A stretch of 64,000 nucleotides of DNA from Clostridium sp. DSM 17811 (GCF_018861905.1 NZ_JAHLDU010000007.1:174615-238614); one strand, 5' to 3'. Positions 36,376-46,265 are shown, counted from the stretch's first letter. Numbers and translations are program-made. The notes: a model not told the origin generated them from the letters alone.

Positions 36376-37395
36376 ATGATGGGTTACATTAAATTTGATA
36401 ATAGTAGGAAATTCGATATTGTTCCAATAGGTAGAGCTGCAATTGATTTTAATCCTATTGATATAAATATGCCACTTTCAGAAAGTACAACTTTTAAAAA
36501 ATATTTAGGTGGGTCACCAGCGAACACTGCTGTCGGACTTGCAAGATTAGGTAAAAAGGTAGGGTTTATTGGCAAAGTTTCAGATGATAGATTTGGTGAA
36601 TTTATTATTAACTATTTTAAAAAAGAAGGAATAGATACGTCACAGGTCGCCATTGCTAAAAATGGAGAGTCTTTAGGGCTTACCTTCACGGAAATACTAA
36701 GTCCAACAGAAAGTAGTATATTAATGTATAGAACCGGTGTTGCAGATTTAGCTCTCGAAGCCTGCGAAATAAGCGAAGAATACATTAAAAATTCTAAGGC
36801 TATTATAATATCTGGGACTGCTCTAGCGCAGAGCCCTTCAAGAGAAGCTACTTTGAAAGCATTAGAGTATGCAAAGAAAAATAATACAGTAGTTATATTC
36901 GATATTGATTATAGAGAATATAATTGGCTTAATAAGGACGAAATTGCAATTTACTATGCTATTGTTGCGAAGGCTAGTGACGTTATAATAGGTTCAAGCG
37001 AAGAATTTGAATTAACTCAAGGAATAATTGGACAAGACAATAGTGATCAGGAAATTGCTAATAGATGGTTCGGTTATGGGAATAAAATTGTTGTTATAAA
37101 ACATGGTAAAGATGGATCAACGGCTTATACATCAGATAAAAAAAGCTATAATATAAAGCCTTTCCCGGTTAAACTTCTAAAATCTTTTGGTGGTGGAGAT
37201 GCATATGGTTCTGCATTTGTTTATGGATTACTTGAAGGCTGGGATATTATTGATTGCTTAGAGTTTGGTAGTGCTTCAGCTGCAATGCTTGTCGCAAGTC
37301 ACAGTTGCTCAGATGCAATGCCAAAAGCTAAAGAGATTAAAGAATTTATAAGAAAGAGTAAAGAAGAACATGGAGAAATGGTTGCACGAGTTTAA
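36376..37395 (+). CDS. iolC: 5-dehydro-2-deoxygluconokinase
   Basis: 339 residues, PfkB/ribokinase fold. N-terminal GGSPANTAVGLARLGKKVGF (about 46) binds substrate; the anion-hole motif is FGGGDAYGSAFVYG (about 273), with the catalytic Asp in GGGDAYG. It phosphorylates 2-deoxy-5-keto-D-gluconate. AGGAGGCAAA precedes a tandem ATGATG start. Position between iolJ and iolB is typical for clostridial iol operons. Confidence 0.93.
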   Translation: MMGYIKFDNSRKFDIVPIGRAAIDFNPIDINMPLSESTTFKKYLGGSPANTAVGLARLGKKVGFIGKVSDDRFGEFIINYFKKEGIDTSQVAIAKNGESLGLTFTEILSPTESSILMYRTGVADLALEACEISEEYIKNSKAIIISGTALAQSPSREATLKALEYAKKNNTVVIFDIDYREYNWLNKDEIAIYYAIVAKASDVIIGSSEEFELTQGIIGQDNSDQEIANRWFGYGNKIVVIKHGKDGSTAYTSDKKSYNIKPFPVKLLKSFGGGDAYGSAFVYGLLEGWDIIDCLEFGSASAAMLVASHSCSDAMPKAKEIKEFIRKSKEEHGEMVARV

Positions 37396-37420
37396 AAAAG
37401 AATTATAAGGAGGTATTAAC

Positions 37421-38209
37421 ATGGTTAATAGTTTAGGCGGCATAAAGTATGGCGGAAACTACTTGTGTGAAATTGATGGTAAGAACAAAGACATGTTAAT
37501 GGATATAGTAGTTGTGAAACTCAGAAAGGGAGAAAGGAAAGAATATTATGAAAATGATAAGGAAATGGCATTACTTCTCCTAACAGGAAATATAAAAATA
37601 AGTTGGAAAGAAAACGAAAAAATAATGAAGAGAGATTCTGTATTTGATGAGGATCCATGGTGTCTTCACGTATCAAAAAATACAAAAGTTGAATTAACTG
37701 CAGAGGATGAAAGTGAAATACTTATTCAATCTACAGATAATAAAGAAGAATTTGAACCTAAATTTTATGCACCTGAAGATTGCCAAAGTGATATCTTTGG
37801 AGAAGGTACATGGAATGGTACTGCAAGGCGGGTAGTTAGAACTGTATTTGATTATAGGAATGCACCTTATTCTAATATGGTCATGGGTGAAGTTATAACC
37901 TATCCTGGTAAATGGTCAAGCTACCCACCACATCATCATCCACAACCAGAGGTATATTTCTATAAATTTAATAAACCTCAAGGTCTGGGTTTGTGTTTGA
38001 TTGGTGATAATGCATATAAAATAACTGATGAAAGTTTTGCTACAATACCAGGAGGTCTTGTTCATCCACAAACATCTGCACCAGGTTATGCAATGTATTA
38101 TTGCTGGATGATTAGACATTTAGAAAACAATCCATGGACAGACAGGATAGATGTACCAGAGCATCAATGGCTTTGGGAAAAAGATGTAAAGATATGGCCT
38201 GATAAATAG
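37421..38209 (+). CDS. iolB: 5-deoxy-glucuronate isomerase
   Basis: 262 residues, bicupin. Metal-binding stretch YPPHHHPQPEVYFYK (about 166) and GGLVHPQTSAPGYAMYYCWMIRHL (about 205-228, read in parts) are characteristic. It converts 5-deoxy-D-glucuronate to 2-deoxy-5-keto-D-gluconate, the substrate of IolC. AGGAGG lies 9 bases before the ATG. Confidence 0.93.
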   Translation: MVNSLGGIKYGGNYLCEIDGKNKDMLMDIVVVKLRKGERKEYYENDKEMALLLLTGNIKISWKENEKIMKRDSVFDEDPWCLHVSKNTKVELTAEDESEILIQSTDNKEEFEPKFYAPEDCQSDIFGEGTWNGTARRVVRTVFDYRNAPYSNMVMGEVITYPGKWSSYPPHHHPQPEVYFYKFNKPQGLGLCLIGDNAYKITDESFATIPGGLVHPQTSAPGYAMYYCWMIRHLENNPWTDRIDVPEHQWLWEKDVKIWPDK

Positions 38210-38244
38210 TATTAATGACAAATTAAGATATTAGGAGGTTTGAA

Positions 38245-40179
38245 ATGGGTACAATTAGACTAACTACAGCACAAGCATTAATTAAATTTTTAAATAACCA
38301 GTTTGTGAGTTTTGATGGTAAAGAAGAAAGATTTGTTGAAGGAATTTTTACAATATTTGGGCATGGTAATGTACTAGGTCTTGGGCAAGCATTAGAGCAA
38401 GATCCAGGTGATTTAATAGTTCGTCAAGGAAGAAATGAACAGGGTATGGCTCAAGCCGCTGTAGCTTTTGCAAAGCAAAAAAGAAGAAAACAAATATACG
38501 CATGCACATCATCTGTAGGACCTGGTGCTGCTAATATGATAACTGCTGCAGCAACAGCTACGGCAAATAATATACCTGTACTATTATTGCCCGGTGATAC
38601 ATTTGCTACAAGGCAGCCGGATCCTGTACTTCAGCAAGTTGAACAAGAACACAATGCTTCAATTAGTACAAATGATGCTTTTAAACCTGTAACTAAATAT
38701 TGGGATAGAGTGAGCAGACCGGAACAATTAATGTCAGCTGTGATAAATGCAATGAGAGTATTAACAGATGAGGGAGATACTGGCGCAGTATGTATTGCAC
38801 TGCCACAGGATGTTCAAGCAGAAGCGTATGATTATCCAGAATATTTTTTCAATAAGAAAGTTCATAGAATTGAAAGAAGAAAAGGTACAGATGCAGAACT
38901 AGAAGATGCTATAAGCTTAATAATTAGAAAGAAAAAACCATTAATTATTTGCGGTGGTGGAGCCAAATATTCAGAGGCAGGTGAAGAACTAAAGAAATTT
39001 GCGCAGGAATTTAACATACCTATTGCCGAAACACAGGCAGGAAAAAGTACAGTAGAATCAACTCATTATCTAAATTTAGGTGGAGTCGGAGTTACAGGAA
39101 ATCTTGCTGCAAATCTTATAGCTAAAGATGCTGACTTAATAATAGGACTTGGAACAAGATTTACAGATTTTACAACGGGTTCTAAAGGATTATTTAAAAA
39201 TGATGAAGTTGAGTTCTTAACAATAAACACATCTAGATATAATGCAAATAAAATGGGTGCTACTAAAGTTGTTGGAGATGTATTGGTTAATCTAGAAGAA
39301 CTTATATATAAGCTTATTGAAAAAGGATATAAGAGTAAATATAACAAAGAAATTTCTGATGCGAAAAACAAATGGGAAAAAGAAATTGATAGATTATATA
39401 GTATAAAATATGGTAAAGATGATTTCAAACCAGAAATAGTAAGGCAAAATGAAGCAAGTTTAAAAGAATTTTATGAACTTTGCGGAGAAGCTCTTCCACA
39501 AACTACAGCTATAGGTGAAATTAATAAGTTTCTTGAAAAAGATTATGTTGTAGTTGGTGCTTCAGGGAGTTTACCAGGAGACCTACAAAGGTTATGGGTT
39601 TCAAGAGATAAATATAGCTACCATATGGAATATGGTTTTTCATGCATGGGATATGAAATATCAGGGGCTTTAGGAGTGAAGCTTGCAGAACCTAATAAAG
39701 AGGTATATGCAATGGTTGGTGATGGAAGCTACTTAATGCTTCATTCGGAACTTGTGACCTCTATTCAAGAAAACAAGAAGATAAATGTATTGTTATTTGA
39801 TAATAGCGGATTTGGTTGTATTAACAATCTAGAAATGGGAAATGGAATGGGTAGTTTTGGAACCGAATTTAGATATAGAAATGAAGAAAGTGGTAAGCTT
39901 GATGGTGGCTTAATTTCAATAGATTTTGCAAAATGTGCACAGGGGTATGGAGTGAAAAGCTATACAGTCAAAACAATAGAAGAGCTTAAAGCCGCACTAG
40001 TAGATGCAAAAAAACAAACTAGGTCTACTTTAATAGATATAAAAACTCTTCCAAAAACAATGACAGATGGTTATGATTCTTGGTGGCATGTAGGTGTTGC
40101 TGAGGTTTCTAATAAAGAATCAATAAAAAATGCTTATATTGATAAAAAAAATAATCTTATAAATGCAAGGAAATACTAA
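38245..40179 (+). CDS. iolD: Trihydroxycyclohexane-1,2-dione hydrolase (ThDP enzyme)
   Basis: 644 residues, ThDP-dependent family. Catalytic Glu in [16 protein letters not shown] (about 65), the Mg/ThDP motif starting [15 protein letters not shown] and ending with Asn in LLFDNSGFG (about 492-520). It hydrolyses the ring of 3D-(3,5/4)-trihydroxycyclohexane-1,2-dione to 5-deoxy-D-glucuronate. AGGAGG precedes the ATG. Length is normal. Central gene of the iol operon. Confidence 0.95.
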   Translation: MGTIRLTTAQALIKFLNNQFVSFDGKEERFVEGIFTIFGHGNVLGLGQALEQDPGDLIVRQGRNEQGMAQAAVAFAKQKRRKQIYACTSSVGPGAANMITAAATATANNIPVLLLPGDTFATRQPDPVLQQVEQEHNASISTNDAFKPVTKYWDRVSRPEQLMSAVINAMRVLTDEGDTGAVCIALPQDVQAEAYDYPEYFFNKKVHRIERRKGTDAELEDAISLIIRKKKPLIICGGGAKYSEAGEELKKFAQEFNIPIAETQAGKSTVESTHYLNLGGVGVTGNLAANLIAKDADLIIGLGTRFTDFTTGSKGLFKNDEVEFLTINTSRYNANKMGATKVVGDVLVNLEELIYKLIEKGYKSKYNKEISDAKNKWEKEIDRLYSIKYGKDDFKPEIVRQNEASLKEFYELCGEALPQTTAIGEINKFLEKDYVVVGASGSLPGDLQRLWVSRDKYSYHMEYGFSCMGYEISGALGVKLAEPNKEVYAMVGDGSYLMLHSELVTSIQENKKINVLLFDNSGFGCINNLEMGNGMGSFGTEFRYRNEESGKLDGGLISIDFAKCAQGYGVKSYTVKTIEELKAALVDAKKQTRSTLIDIKTLPKTMTDGYDSWWHVGVAEVSNKESIKNAYIDKKNNLINARKY

Positions 40180-40198
40180 AACTAGGGGAGATGCTATT

Positions 40199-41212
40199 AT
40201 GTTAAAAGTTGGAATTATTGGTGCAGGAAGAATTGGAAAGGTACATGGAGAAAGTATATCAAAATATGTGAAAAATGCTGAAATAAAGTCAATTGCAGAT
40301 GCATACCTAAATGAAGATACAAGAGAATGGGCAAAAAGTAAAGGAATACATGAAATATATACTGACTATAAAAAAATACTAGAAGATCCAGAAATAGATG
40401 CAGTATTAATTTGCTCTTCAACAGATACACATTCTCCAATATCAATAGAAGCAATAAAAGCAGGTAAACATGTTTTTTGTGAAAAGCCAATTGATCATGA
40501 TTTATCAAGAATAAAAGAAGTTATTAATGAATTAGGCAAATCCAAGGTTAAATATCAAGTAGGTTTTAATAGAAGATTTGACCATAATTTTATGTCAGTT
40601 AAGAATGCGGTTGTTGCCGGAAAAATTGGAGAACCTCGTATTTTGAAAATAACTTCAAGAGATCCTGAAGCACCTTCAATTGATTATGTAAAAGTTTCTG
40701 GTGGCATGTTTTTAGATATGACAATTCATGATTTTGATATGGTAAGATATCTTTTAGATAGTGAAGTGGAAGAGGTATATGCAGCTGGTGGGGTATTAAT
40801 TGATAAGGCTATAGGTGAGGCTGGAGATATTGATACAGCGATTATAACATTAAAGATGAAAAACGGAACCTTAGCAGTAATTGATAACTCAAGGCAGTCA
40901 GCTTATGGATATGATCAAAGGGCAGAAGTATTTGGATCATTAGGTCAAGTTGCAGTAGCAAATGACAGCACTTCAACAGCCGTAATCTCAAATGGAGCTG
41001 GTGTTACAGGAGAAAAACCTCTATTTTTCTTCCTAGAAAGATATATGCAGGCTTATGCACTAGAAGTGACAGAATTTATTGACGCGATTGTAAATAATAC
41101 GCCTACGCCTGTAAATGCAGAAGATGGGCTACAAGCTGTATTAATTGGTGTAGCCGCTACAAAATCATTACATGAGAATAGACCAGTTAAGATATCTGAA
41201 ATTAAATTTTAA
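40199..41212 (+). CDS. iolG: Inositol 2-dehydrogenase
   Basis: 337 residues, Gfo/Idh/MocA family. Rossmann motif VGIIGAGRIGKVHGESI at residue 4, CEKPIDHD (about 95) with the catalytic Lys, and GGMFLDMTIHDFDMVRYL (about 167) with the catalytic Asp/His pair. Oxidises myo-inositol to scyllo-inosose with NAD. The ATG at 40199, after AGGGGAGATG, is chosen rather than one 12 codons upstream that lies inside iolD. Confidence 0.94.
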   Translation: MLKVGIIGAGRIGKVHGESISKYVKNAEIKSIADAYLNEDTREWAKSKGIHEIYTDYKKILEDPEIDAVLICSSTDTHSPISIEAIKAGKHVFCEKPIDHDLSRIKEVINELGKSKVKYQVGFNRRFDHNFMSVKNAVVAGKIGEPRILKITSRDPEAPSIDYVKVSGGMFLDMTIHDFDMVRYLLDSEVEEVYAAGGVLIDKAIGEAGDIDTAIITLKMKNGTLAVIDNSRQSAYGYDQRAEVFGSLGQVAVANDSTSTAVISNGAGVTGEKPLFFFLERYMQAYALEVTEFIDAIVNNTPTPVNAEDGLQAVLIGVAATKSLHENRPVKISEIKF

Positions 41213-41230
41213 TTTAAAGGGGTGTTAATT

Positions 41231-42127
41231 ATGTTAGATAGTAAAAAAGTTAAATTAGGTATTGCTCCAATTGCATGGACAAATGATGATATGCCAGACT
41301 TAGGAAAAGAAAACACTTTTGATCAGTGCTTAAGTGAGGCTGCATTAGCAGGATTTAAAGGAACTGAAGTAGGAAACAAATATCCAAAGGATGTTAACGT
41401 ATTAAAAAAGGCTTTAGAACTTAGAGGGCTTGAAATTGCAAGTGCTTGGTTTAGTTCATTTTTAACTACAAAGCCCTATGAAGAAACTGAAACTGAATTT
41501 GTTAAGCATAGAGATTTTCTACATGATTTGGGAGCTAAGGTAATCGTTGTAGCTGAGCAAGGACATAGTGTACAAGGCCAATTAGAAACCCCCGTATTTG
41601 ATGGGAAATACTATTTTAATGAGGAAGAATGGAAACTGCTTGGAAATGGATTAAACAAGCTAGGAAAGTTAGCTAATGACAAGGGAATGAAACTTGTTTA
41701 TCATCATCATATGGGAACAGGAGTACAAACGACAGAAGAAATAGACAAACTTATGAGTATTACTGATGAAAATTTAGTTTACTTATTGTTTGATTCAGGT
41801 CATTTAGTATATTCAGGTGAAGATCATATAGCAATTCTTAAAAAGTATATAAATAGAATTAAGCATGTTCATTTAAAAGATGTTAGACCGGAGATAGCAA
41901 AAAAGGTTAAAGCAGAAAAGCTTAGTTTCCTAAATGGAGTTAGATTAGGAGCTTTTACGGTACCAGGTGATGGAAGCATAGATTTTGAGCCAATATTCAA
42001 GATCTTGTCAGATAATAATTACGAGGGTTGGTTACTAGTGGAAGCAGAGCAAGATCCAGCAAAGGCAAATCCATTTGAATACGCAGTTAAAGCTAGAAAA
42101 TATATTAAGGAGAAATGTGGGATATAA
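41231..42127 (+). CDS. iolE: Inosose dehydratase
   Basis: 298 residues, TIM-barrel of the xylose-isomerase-like type. Segments [18 protein letters not shown] at the start, [11 protein letters not shown] (about 45), [11 protein letters not shown] (about 158), [10 protein letters not shown] (about 188) and KHVHLKDVR (about 212) carry the metal ligands. It removes water from scyllo-inosose to give the dione used by IolD. Last gene of the operon; ATG preceded by AAAGGGGTG, which is why the GTG three codons earlier is not used. Confidence 0.94.
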   Translation: MLDSKKVKLGIAPIAWTNDDMPDLGKENTFDQCLSEAALAGFKGTEVGNKYPKDVNVLKKALELRGLEIASAWFSSFLTTKPYEETETEFVKHRDFLHDLGAKVIVVAEQGHSVQGQLETPVFDGKYYFNEEEWKLLGNGLNKLGKLANDKGMKLVYHHHMGTGVQTTEEIDKLMSITDENLVYLLFDSGHLVYSGEDHIAILKKYINRIKHVHLKDVRPEIAKKVKAEKLSFLNGVRLGAFTVPGDGSIDFEPIFKILSDNNYEGWLLVEAEQDPAKANPFEYAVKARKYIKEKCGI

Positions 42128-42192
42128 TCTTATTATAAAAATATTTCTAATTTAGATAATTAGGAAAAGTTTAATTATGATGTTATTTTATT

Positions 42193-42228
42193 AGTAAAGT
42201 TATCTAAAAGAGATAACTTTACTTTTTT
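42193..42228 (+). terminator. Terminator of the iolJCBDGE operon
   Basis: AGTAAAGTTATCT pairs with AGATAACTTTACT around a five-base loop and is followed by six Ts. Confidence 0.9.
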
Positions 42229-42253
42229 AGCAATTATATAATTAGATGTACTA

Positions 42254-42283
42254 TTGACGTATGTTGGTTAAGTTGTGTATAAT
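42254..42283 (+). promoter_or_regulatory. Shared inositol-regulon promoter, copy 2 (iolR)
   Basis: TTGACG, 18-base spacer with TGTTGGTTAAGTTGTG, TATAAT. The spacer is the same as in copies 1 and 4 apart from single changes. The IolR-box-like sequence is poorer here. The gene start lies 125 bases downstream. Confidence 0.8.
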
Positions 42284-42407
42284 TATAATTAAAAATCACA
42301 ATAACTTACCAATAAATATTAGATAACGCTGGGCACGTTTCTATTAAACTATGTAATTAAATTCGGTAATATTTAATACAAAAAACATGAAGAGAGGATA
42401 TCTTATA

Positions 42408-43163
42408 ATGAAAACTAATAGGATCAAAGAAATCGAGGAATATATACTAAGCAATGAGTCAGTTAGTTTAGACTCATTATGTGATGTATTTAAAATTTCC
42501 AAAAACACAATCAGGCGAGATATAAATGAAATCGAAAAAAAGGGTAGCATAAAAAAAGTATATGGTGGAGTAACGGCTGTTGTTAAAGATTTAATACCTT
42601 TCGAAGAACGAAACATTAAAAACAACTACAAAAAAATAGCAATAGCTAAGGCTGCATGTGAATTTGTAAAGGATGGAGATGTTATATTCATTGATTCTGG
42701 TACAACAACACTTAATATGATAGACTTCCTAAAAAATAGAAATGATATAACTATATTGACTAATAACCTGAATGTTATAGTTAGTGCGCTCCCTTATCCA
42801 AATTTAAATGTTATTTGTACAGGAGGTAGTCTAATAAGAAAAACAAATTCTTTTGAGGTCATTAATACCCTATCTATATTTAAAGACTATAATATAAGCA
42901 AAACTTTTATGGCAGCCACAGGCATTTCTATAGCTAATGGAGCTACCAATTCTTCACCATTAGAATATAAACTTAAAAAAGTTATAGTAGAAAAGAGTAC
43001 TGAGTTATACTTACTAGTAGACTCTACTAAATTTGATGTTTCAGCACTTATGACATATTGTGAATTAAGCGAGATAAATCATCTTGTAACAGATAAAAAA
43101 CCGCCTGAAGAATATATAGAATTCTTTGAAAAAAATAAGATTGATGTTATTATATCGGAATAA
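42408..43163 (+). CDS. iolR: DeoR-family repressor of inositol genes
   Basis: 251 residues. N-terminal DeoR helix-turn-helix (VSLDSLCDVFKISKNTIRRD, about 18-37, then KKVYGGV) and a DeoR C-terminal sensor with IFIDSGTTTLNMIDFL (about 92) and TGGSLIRKT (about 135). ATG 42408, with GAGAGGAT upstream, is preferred over an ATG seven codons earlier that overlaps the ribosome site. It sits between the iol operon and iolT under the shared promoter, as expected for an autoregulated IolR. Inducer is probably a DKG phosphate, by analogy with Bacillus. Confidence 0.85.
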   Translation: MKTNRIKEIEEYILSNESVSLDSLCDVFKISKNTIRRDINEIEKKGSIKKVYGGVTAVVKDLIPFEERNIKNNYKKIAIAKAACEFVKDGDVIFIDSGTTTLNMIDFLKNRNDITILTNNLNVIVSALPYPNLNVICTGGSLIRKTNSFEVINTLSIFKDYNISKTFMAATGISIANGATNSSPLEYKLKKVIVEKSTELYLLVDSTKFDVSALMTYCELSEINHLVTDKKPPEEYIEFFEKNKIDVIISE

Positions 43164-43170
43164 TGGTTAA

Positions 43171-43208
43171 AGAAGAGCAATTAGATATTATAAATTGTTC
43201 TTTTTTCT
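43171..43208 (+). terminator. Terminator of iolR
   Basis: AGAAGAGCAATT pairs with AATTGTTCTTTTTTCT, followed by a T-rich tract. Sequence from here to about 43490 shows no recognisable gene. Confidence 0.7.
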
Positions 43209-43500
43209 TTTTGATGTTTTTTTATAAAGTACATTATGGTTAGATTTAAGACCATAGTCAGCGCAAAACGCAGCAGGCATCTTTTACACCATGTCTTCAA
43301 TAGTGATAGATATAGAGCTCTTAAATGAACTACATAACCTATTTGGAAAAGGTTTTACTTTGTATTAATCACAACTATTATATCTATTAATTACATTAAT
43401 GTTCTTTTGCCTATAATAAAACCTCCTTAATGTAGTTTAATAGAAAAAACAACAAATACTCAATACATAATCAATACATGATATATATATATAATTGTTA

Positions 43501-43530
43501 TTGACTTTTTGCCCTTAATATAAGTATAAT
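43501..43530 (+). promoter_or_regulatory. iolT promoter
   Basis: TTGACT, 18-base spacer, TATAAT. Spacer sequence differs from the four shared promoters, but spacing and the following ATAATCATAACATAAC stretch resemble them. It gives a leader of nearly 300 bases. Confidence 0.6.
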
Positions 43531-43600
43531 ATAATCATAACATAACAAATAGATAACAAAAACAAAACTAAGCTAAACAATACTTTTAGGGGGTAATGTA

Positions 43601-43657
43601 ATGAATAGTTATTTTATAAAAACAATGGAAACACTTACGATTAGTAATAATAGTTAA
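43601..43657 (+). CDS. 18-codon leader reading frame ahead of iolT
   Basis: ATG with a strong AGGGGGTAATG site encodes MNSYFIKTMETLTISNNS and stops. It could be a leader peptide or the remaining start of a deleted gene, as seen for the dehydrogenase relic at 35365. Confidence 0.35.
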   Translation: MNSYFIKTMETLTISNNS

Positions 43658-43666
43658 TACAGCACA

Positions 43667-43693
43667 TGTAAACGATTTGTGTAAACGATTTAT
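43667..43693 (+). promoter_or_regulatory. Two tandem cre-like sequences
   Basis: TGTAAACGATTTGT (43667) and TGTAAACGATTTAT (43680) repeat head to tail. The first eight bases fit the catabolite-response element (TGWNANCGNTNWCA), the last two do not. Plausible CcpA sites in the iolT leader. Confidence 0.4.
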
Positions 43694-43828
43694 GAATATT
43701 ATCAAAAATAAACATAGTGAGACTTTGTAATAAAAATAATTATTAATAAAGTTTCACGGCTAAAAATTAGGAGAACCGATGTTTTAGGGATTTTACAAGC
43801 TACTAATAATATAATAGGAGGAATTATT

Positions 43829-45250
43829 ATGGAATTCGAACAAGATCCTAAGAAAAAAAAATATTTTAGAAGAATAGCTACTGTATCAACTTTTGGTGGA
43901 CTTTTATTTGGTTATGATACGGGGGTAATTAATGGGTCACTGTCTTACATGACAAGAAAAGATCAATTAAATTTAAGCACTATGACGGAAGGACTTGTTA
44001 CAAGTGGATTATTATTTGGTGCCGCTATAGGTGCAGTAATAGGAGGTCGTTTATCTGATAAATACGGTAGAAAAGCAATAATTAAGCTTCTTGCTATAGT
44101 TTTTGTCTTTGCAACACTAGGCTGCTCAATTTCACCTACTGCTTCAATTTTAATTGCTTGCAGATTTATATTAGGGCTAGCTGTAGGAGGGGCATCAGTT
44201 ATTGTACCAACATTTTTAGCAGAAATATCTCCTACAGAAGTAAGGGGTAGTATTGTTACTCGAAATGAAGTTATGATTGTAATTGGACAATTATTAGCGT
44301 ATATATTGAATGCAATTTTAGGAAATGTTTTCAATACTCCTAGTATTTGGAGATATATGATAGTTATTGCTACTATACCAGCACTTATTTTATGGGTTGG
44401 AATGTTTACAGTTCCTGAAACCCCAAGATGGTTAGCTGCTAACGGAAAAATATCCGAAGCATTGGAAGTTTTAAGGAAAATTCGTACTCAACACCAAGCG
44501 GATGATGAAATTAAACAAATATCAGATATTATTGAAGCTGATAAACATTTAGAGCGTGCGACCTTTAAAGATTTAAATATTCCATGGATTCGTCACCTTG
44601 TATTAATTGGAATCGGAATAGCCATCACACAGCAAATTCCAGGAATTAACATAATGATGTATTATGGAACATCAATTTTGGAGAAAGCTGGATTTGGAAC
44701 TCAAGTAGCATTAATAGCTAATATAGGAAATGGATTAATGTCTGTTACTGCAGCACTTGTTTATATGAAGTTTTTTTCAAATAGGTTTGGTCGTAGATTC
44801 CTATTATTAGTGGGACTTACTGGAACAACTTTAACAATGCTTGCGATGACTATTCTTACGAATACTTTAGCAGGTTCACCTATTCTTCCATATGTTGTAC
44901 TTACACTAACTATAGTTTTCTTGGCTTTCTTCCAAGGATGTCTTGGACCAATAGCCTGGCTGTTATTAGCTGAAATTTTTCCACTAAGAATAAGAGGACT
45001 AGGAATGGGTATTTCAGTATTTTTCCTATGGATTACTAATTTTTTCATTGGTCTTCTTTTCCCTACAATGTTAAGTAATTTTGGTTTATCTGGTTCATTT
45101 GCAGTATTTGTAGTGCTAGGTGTTATTGGATGGACATTTGTATATAAGTGTGTACCAGAAACACTTGGTAAATCCCTAGAAGAACTAGAAATACATTTTA
45201 AAAGTTACAAATCAAAAAAACAAAAATTAGAAATAAACGCAAATAGATAA
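43829..45250 (+). CDS. iolT: myo-Inositol transporter, MFS sugar porter
   Basis: 473 residues, 12 membrane segments. Sugar-porter signatures: GFGYDTGVING-like FGYDTGVINGSL (about 30), GGRLSDKYGRKAII (about 73), PETPRWLAANGK (about 196), QQIPGINIMMYYG (about 268) and VPETLGKSLEELE at the end. Proton-coupled uptake of inositol at the membrane is inferred from the family and from its place between iolR and the other regulon members. AGGAGG precedes the ATG. It carries no fused EIIA domain; a separate one follows. Confidence 0.9.
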   Translation: MEFEQDPKKKKYFRRIATVSTFGGLLFGYDTGVINGSLSYMTRKDQLNLSTMTEGLVTSGLLFGAAIGAVIGGRLSDKYGRKAIIKLLAIVFVFATLGCSISPTASILIACRFILGLAVGGASVIVPTFLAEISPTEVRGSIVTRNEVMIVIGQLLAYILNAILGNVFNTPSIWRYMIVIATIPALILWVGMFTVPETPRWLAANGKISEALEVLRKIRTQHQADDEIKQISDIIEADKHLERATFKDLNIPWIRHLVLIGIGIAITQQIPGINIMMYYGTSILEKAGFGTQVALIANIGNGLMSVTAALVYMKFFSNRFGRRFLLLVGLTGTTLTMLAMTILTNTLAGSPILPYVVLTLTIVFLAFFQGCLGPIAWLLLAEIFPLRIRGLGMGISVFFLWITNFFIGLLFPTMLSNFGLSGSFAVFVVLGVIGWTFVYKCVPETLGKSLEELEIHFKSYKSKKQKLEINANR

Positions 45251-45264
45251 ATAACTTGTTTGAA

Positions 45265-45306
45265 TTGACATGTGTTGCATAAGTTATGTATAATAGAATC
45301 AACAGA
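45265..45306 (+). promoter_or_regulatory. Shared inositol-regulon promoter, copy 3 (EIIA gene)
   Basis: TTGACA, 18-base spacer TGTGTTGCATAAGTTATG, TATAAT (45289-45294), then GAATCAACAGA, an IolR-box-like sequence with two mismatches at 45296-45306. The leader shares further bases with copy 1. Confidence 0.75.
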
Positions 45307-45458
45307 TAATAATAAAATAACAATAAAAGAATCAAGTAGTGAGCAAATTGTTTCCAAAATAGAAATATTTAAATTCTTGATAACGGGTTTAATTAGTAAA
45401 TAATATGTAGCAATTGATTAATAATTAATTGCTAATTTACAGAAAGGTGATGAGAATA

Positions 45459-45950
45459 ATGTTTAAATTTATCAAAAAAGATAAAGAGGAAAAGTGTATA
45501 ATCTTAAAATCCCCTATTGTGGGAAGGTGTTTTGATATGTCAGAAATGCCTGATGAAATGTTTTCAAAAAAATTATTAGGAGATGGAGTAGGATTTGAAT
45601 CAACTGATGGAATATTATATGCACCAGTTGATGGTGAAATCCTTCAAGTGTTCCCTACAAAACATGCCTTGATTTTAAGGACTAAAGAGGGGATAGAAAT
45701 ATTACTTCATATAGGAATTGATACATTACAGATGAAAGGTGAGGGTTTCGAAGCTTTTACTGAAAAGGGAAAACATGTTAAAGTAGGAGATAAATTATTA
45801 ACTTTTGATAATGAATTAATAAAAGCAAAAGTTAAATCTAATTTGAGCGTACTAATTGTTACAAATAATAATTTAATAGAATCTATTGATATTAAATTAG
45901 GTAGTGTAGATAAAGATAATGAAATACTAAAAATAAGATTAAAGAAATAG
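45459..45950 (+). CDS. Free-standing glucose-type PTS EIIA
   Basis: 163 residues, size and fold of Crr/EIIA-Glc. Both active-site histidines are visible: in FPTKHALIL (about 68) and LLHIGIDTLQMKGEGF (about 84). ATG 45459 follows GAAAGGTGATGAG; an earlier start lacks a ribosome site. No EIIB or EIIC lies nearby. Because it has the shared inositol promoter and directly follows iolT, I infer a regulatory role: HPr-dependent phosphorylation state tuning inositol uptake, as the fused EIIA does in LacS-type carriers. It could instead complete a distant glucose-type PTS. Confidence 0.88.
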   Translation: MFKFIKKDKEEKCIILKSPIVGRCFDMSEMPDEMFSKKLLGDGVGFESTDGILYAPVDGEILQVFPTKHALILRTKEGIEILLHIGIDTLQMKGEGFEAFTEKGKHVKVGDKLLTFDNELIKAKVKSNLSVLIVTNNNLIESIDIKLGSVDKDNEILKIRLKK

Positions 45951-46040
45951 GGAACTTGCCAACGTGAGTTTCTATCACATTATTTAAGACGCTCGGACAT
46001 ATATGTAAAAGTAGTATGGAAACATTTTATAAAATTTTTA

Positions 46041-46081
46041 AGCCCTACGTAAAGATATATCTTTACGTAGGGTTATTTGTT
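46041..46081 (+). terminator. Terminator of the EIIA gene
   Basis: CCCTACGTAAAGATA / TATCTTTACGTAGGG perfect stem at 46043-46072, then TTATTTGTTTT. The rest of the 315-base gap holds the next promoter. Confidence 0.85.
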
Positions 46082-46193
46082 TTAACATTAAGATATTCTA
46101 TAACACAGTTGCATAAGCAAAAACACCAATAAAACCTTAATGCAACTAAAACATACTCAAATTTTAAAAAAATGATTTAATATACAATTACTA

Positions 46194-46235
46194 TTGACAA
46201 GTGTTGGTTAAGTTATGTATAATGTAACCAAGATA
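46194..46235 (+). promoter_or_regulatory. Shared inositol-regulon promoter, copy 4 (propionate module)
   Basis: TTGACA, 18-base spacer AGTGTTGGTTAAGTTATG (identical to copy 1), TATAAT (46218-46223), then TAACCAAGATA at 46225-46235, one mismatch from the Bacillus IolR box. Places the dehydrogenase-CoA operon under the inositol regulator. Confidence 0.8.
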
Positions 46236-46265
46236 TGAGAATAAAACAATGATATAGGAGGTTCG

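Noticed and set aside
43210..43340. Slightly GC-richer stretch on the minus strand as a transposase fragment
   Set aside because: Open frames there are short, lack starts and show no recognisable transposase motif.
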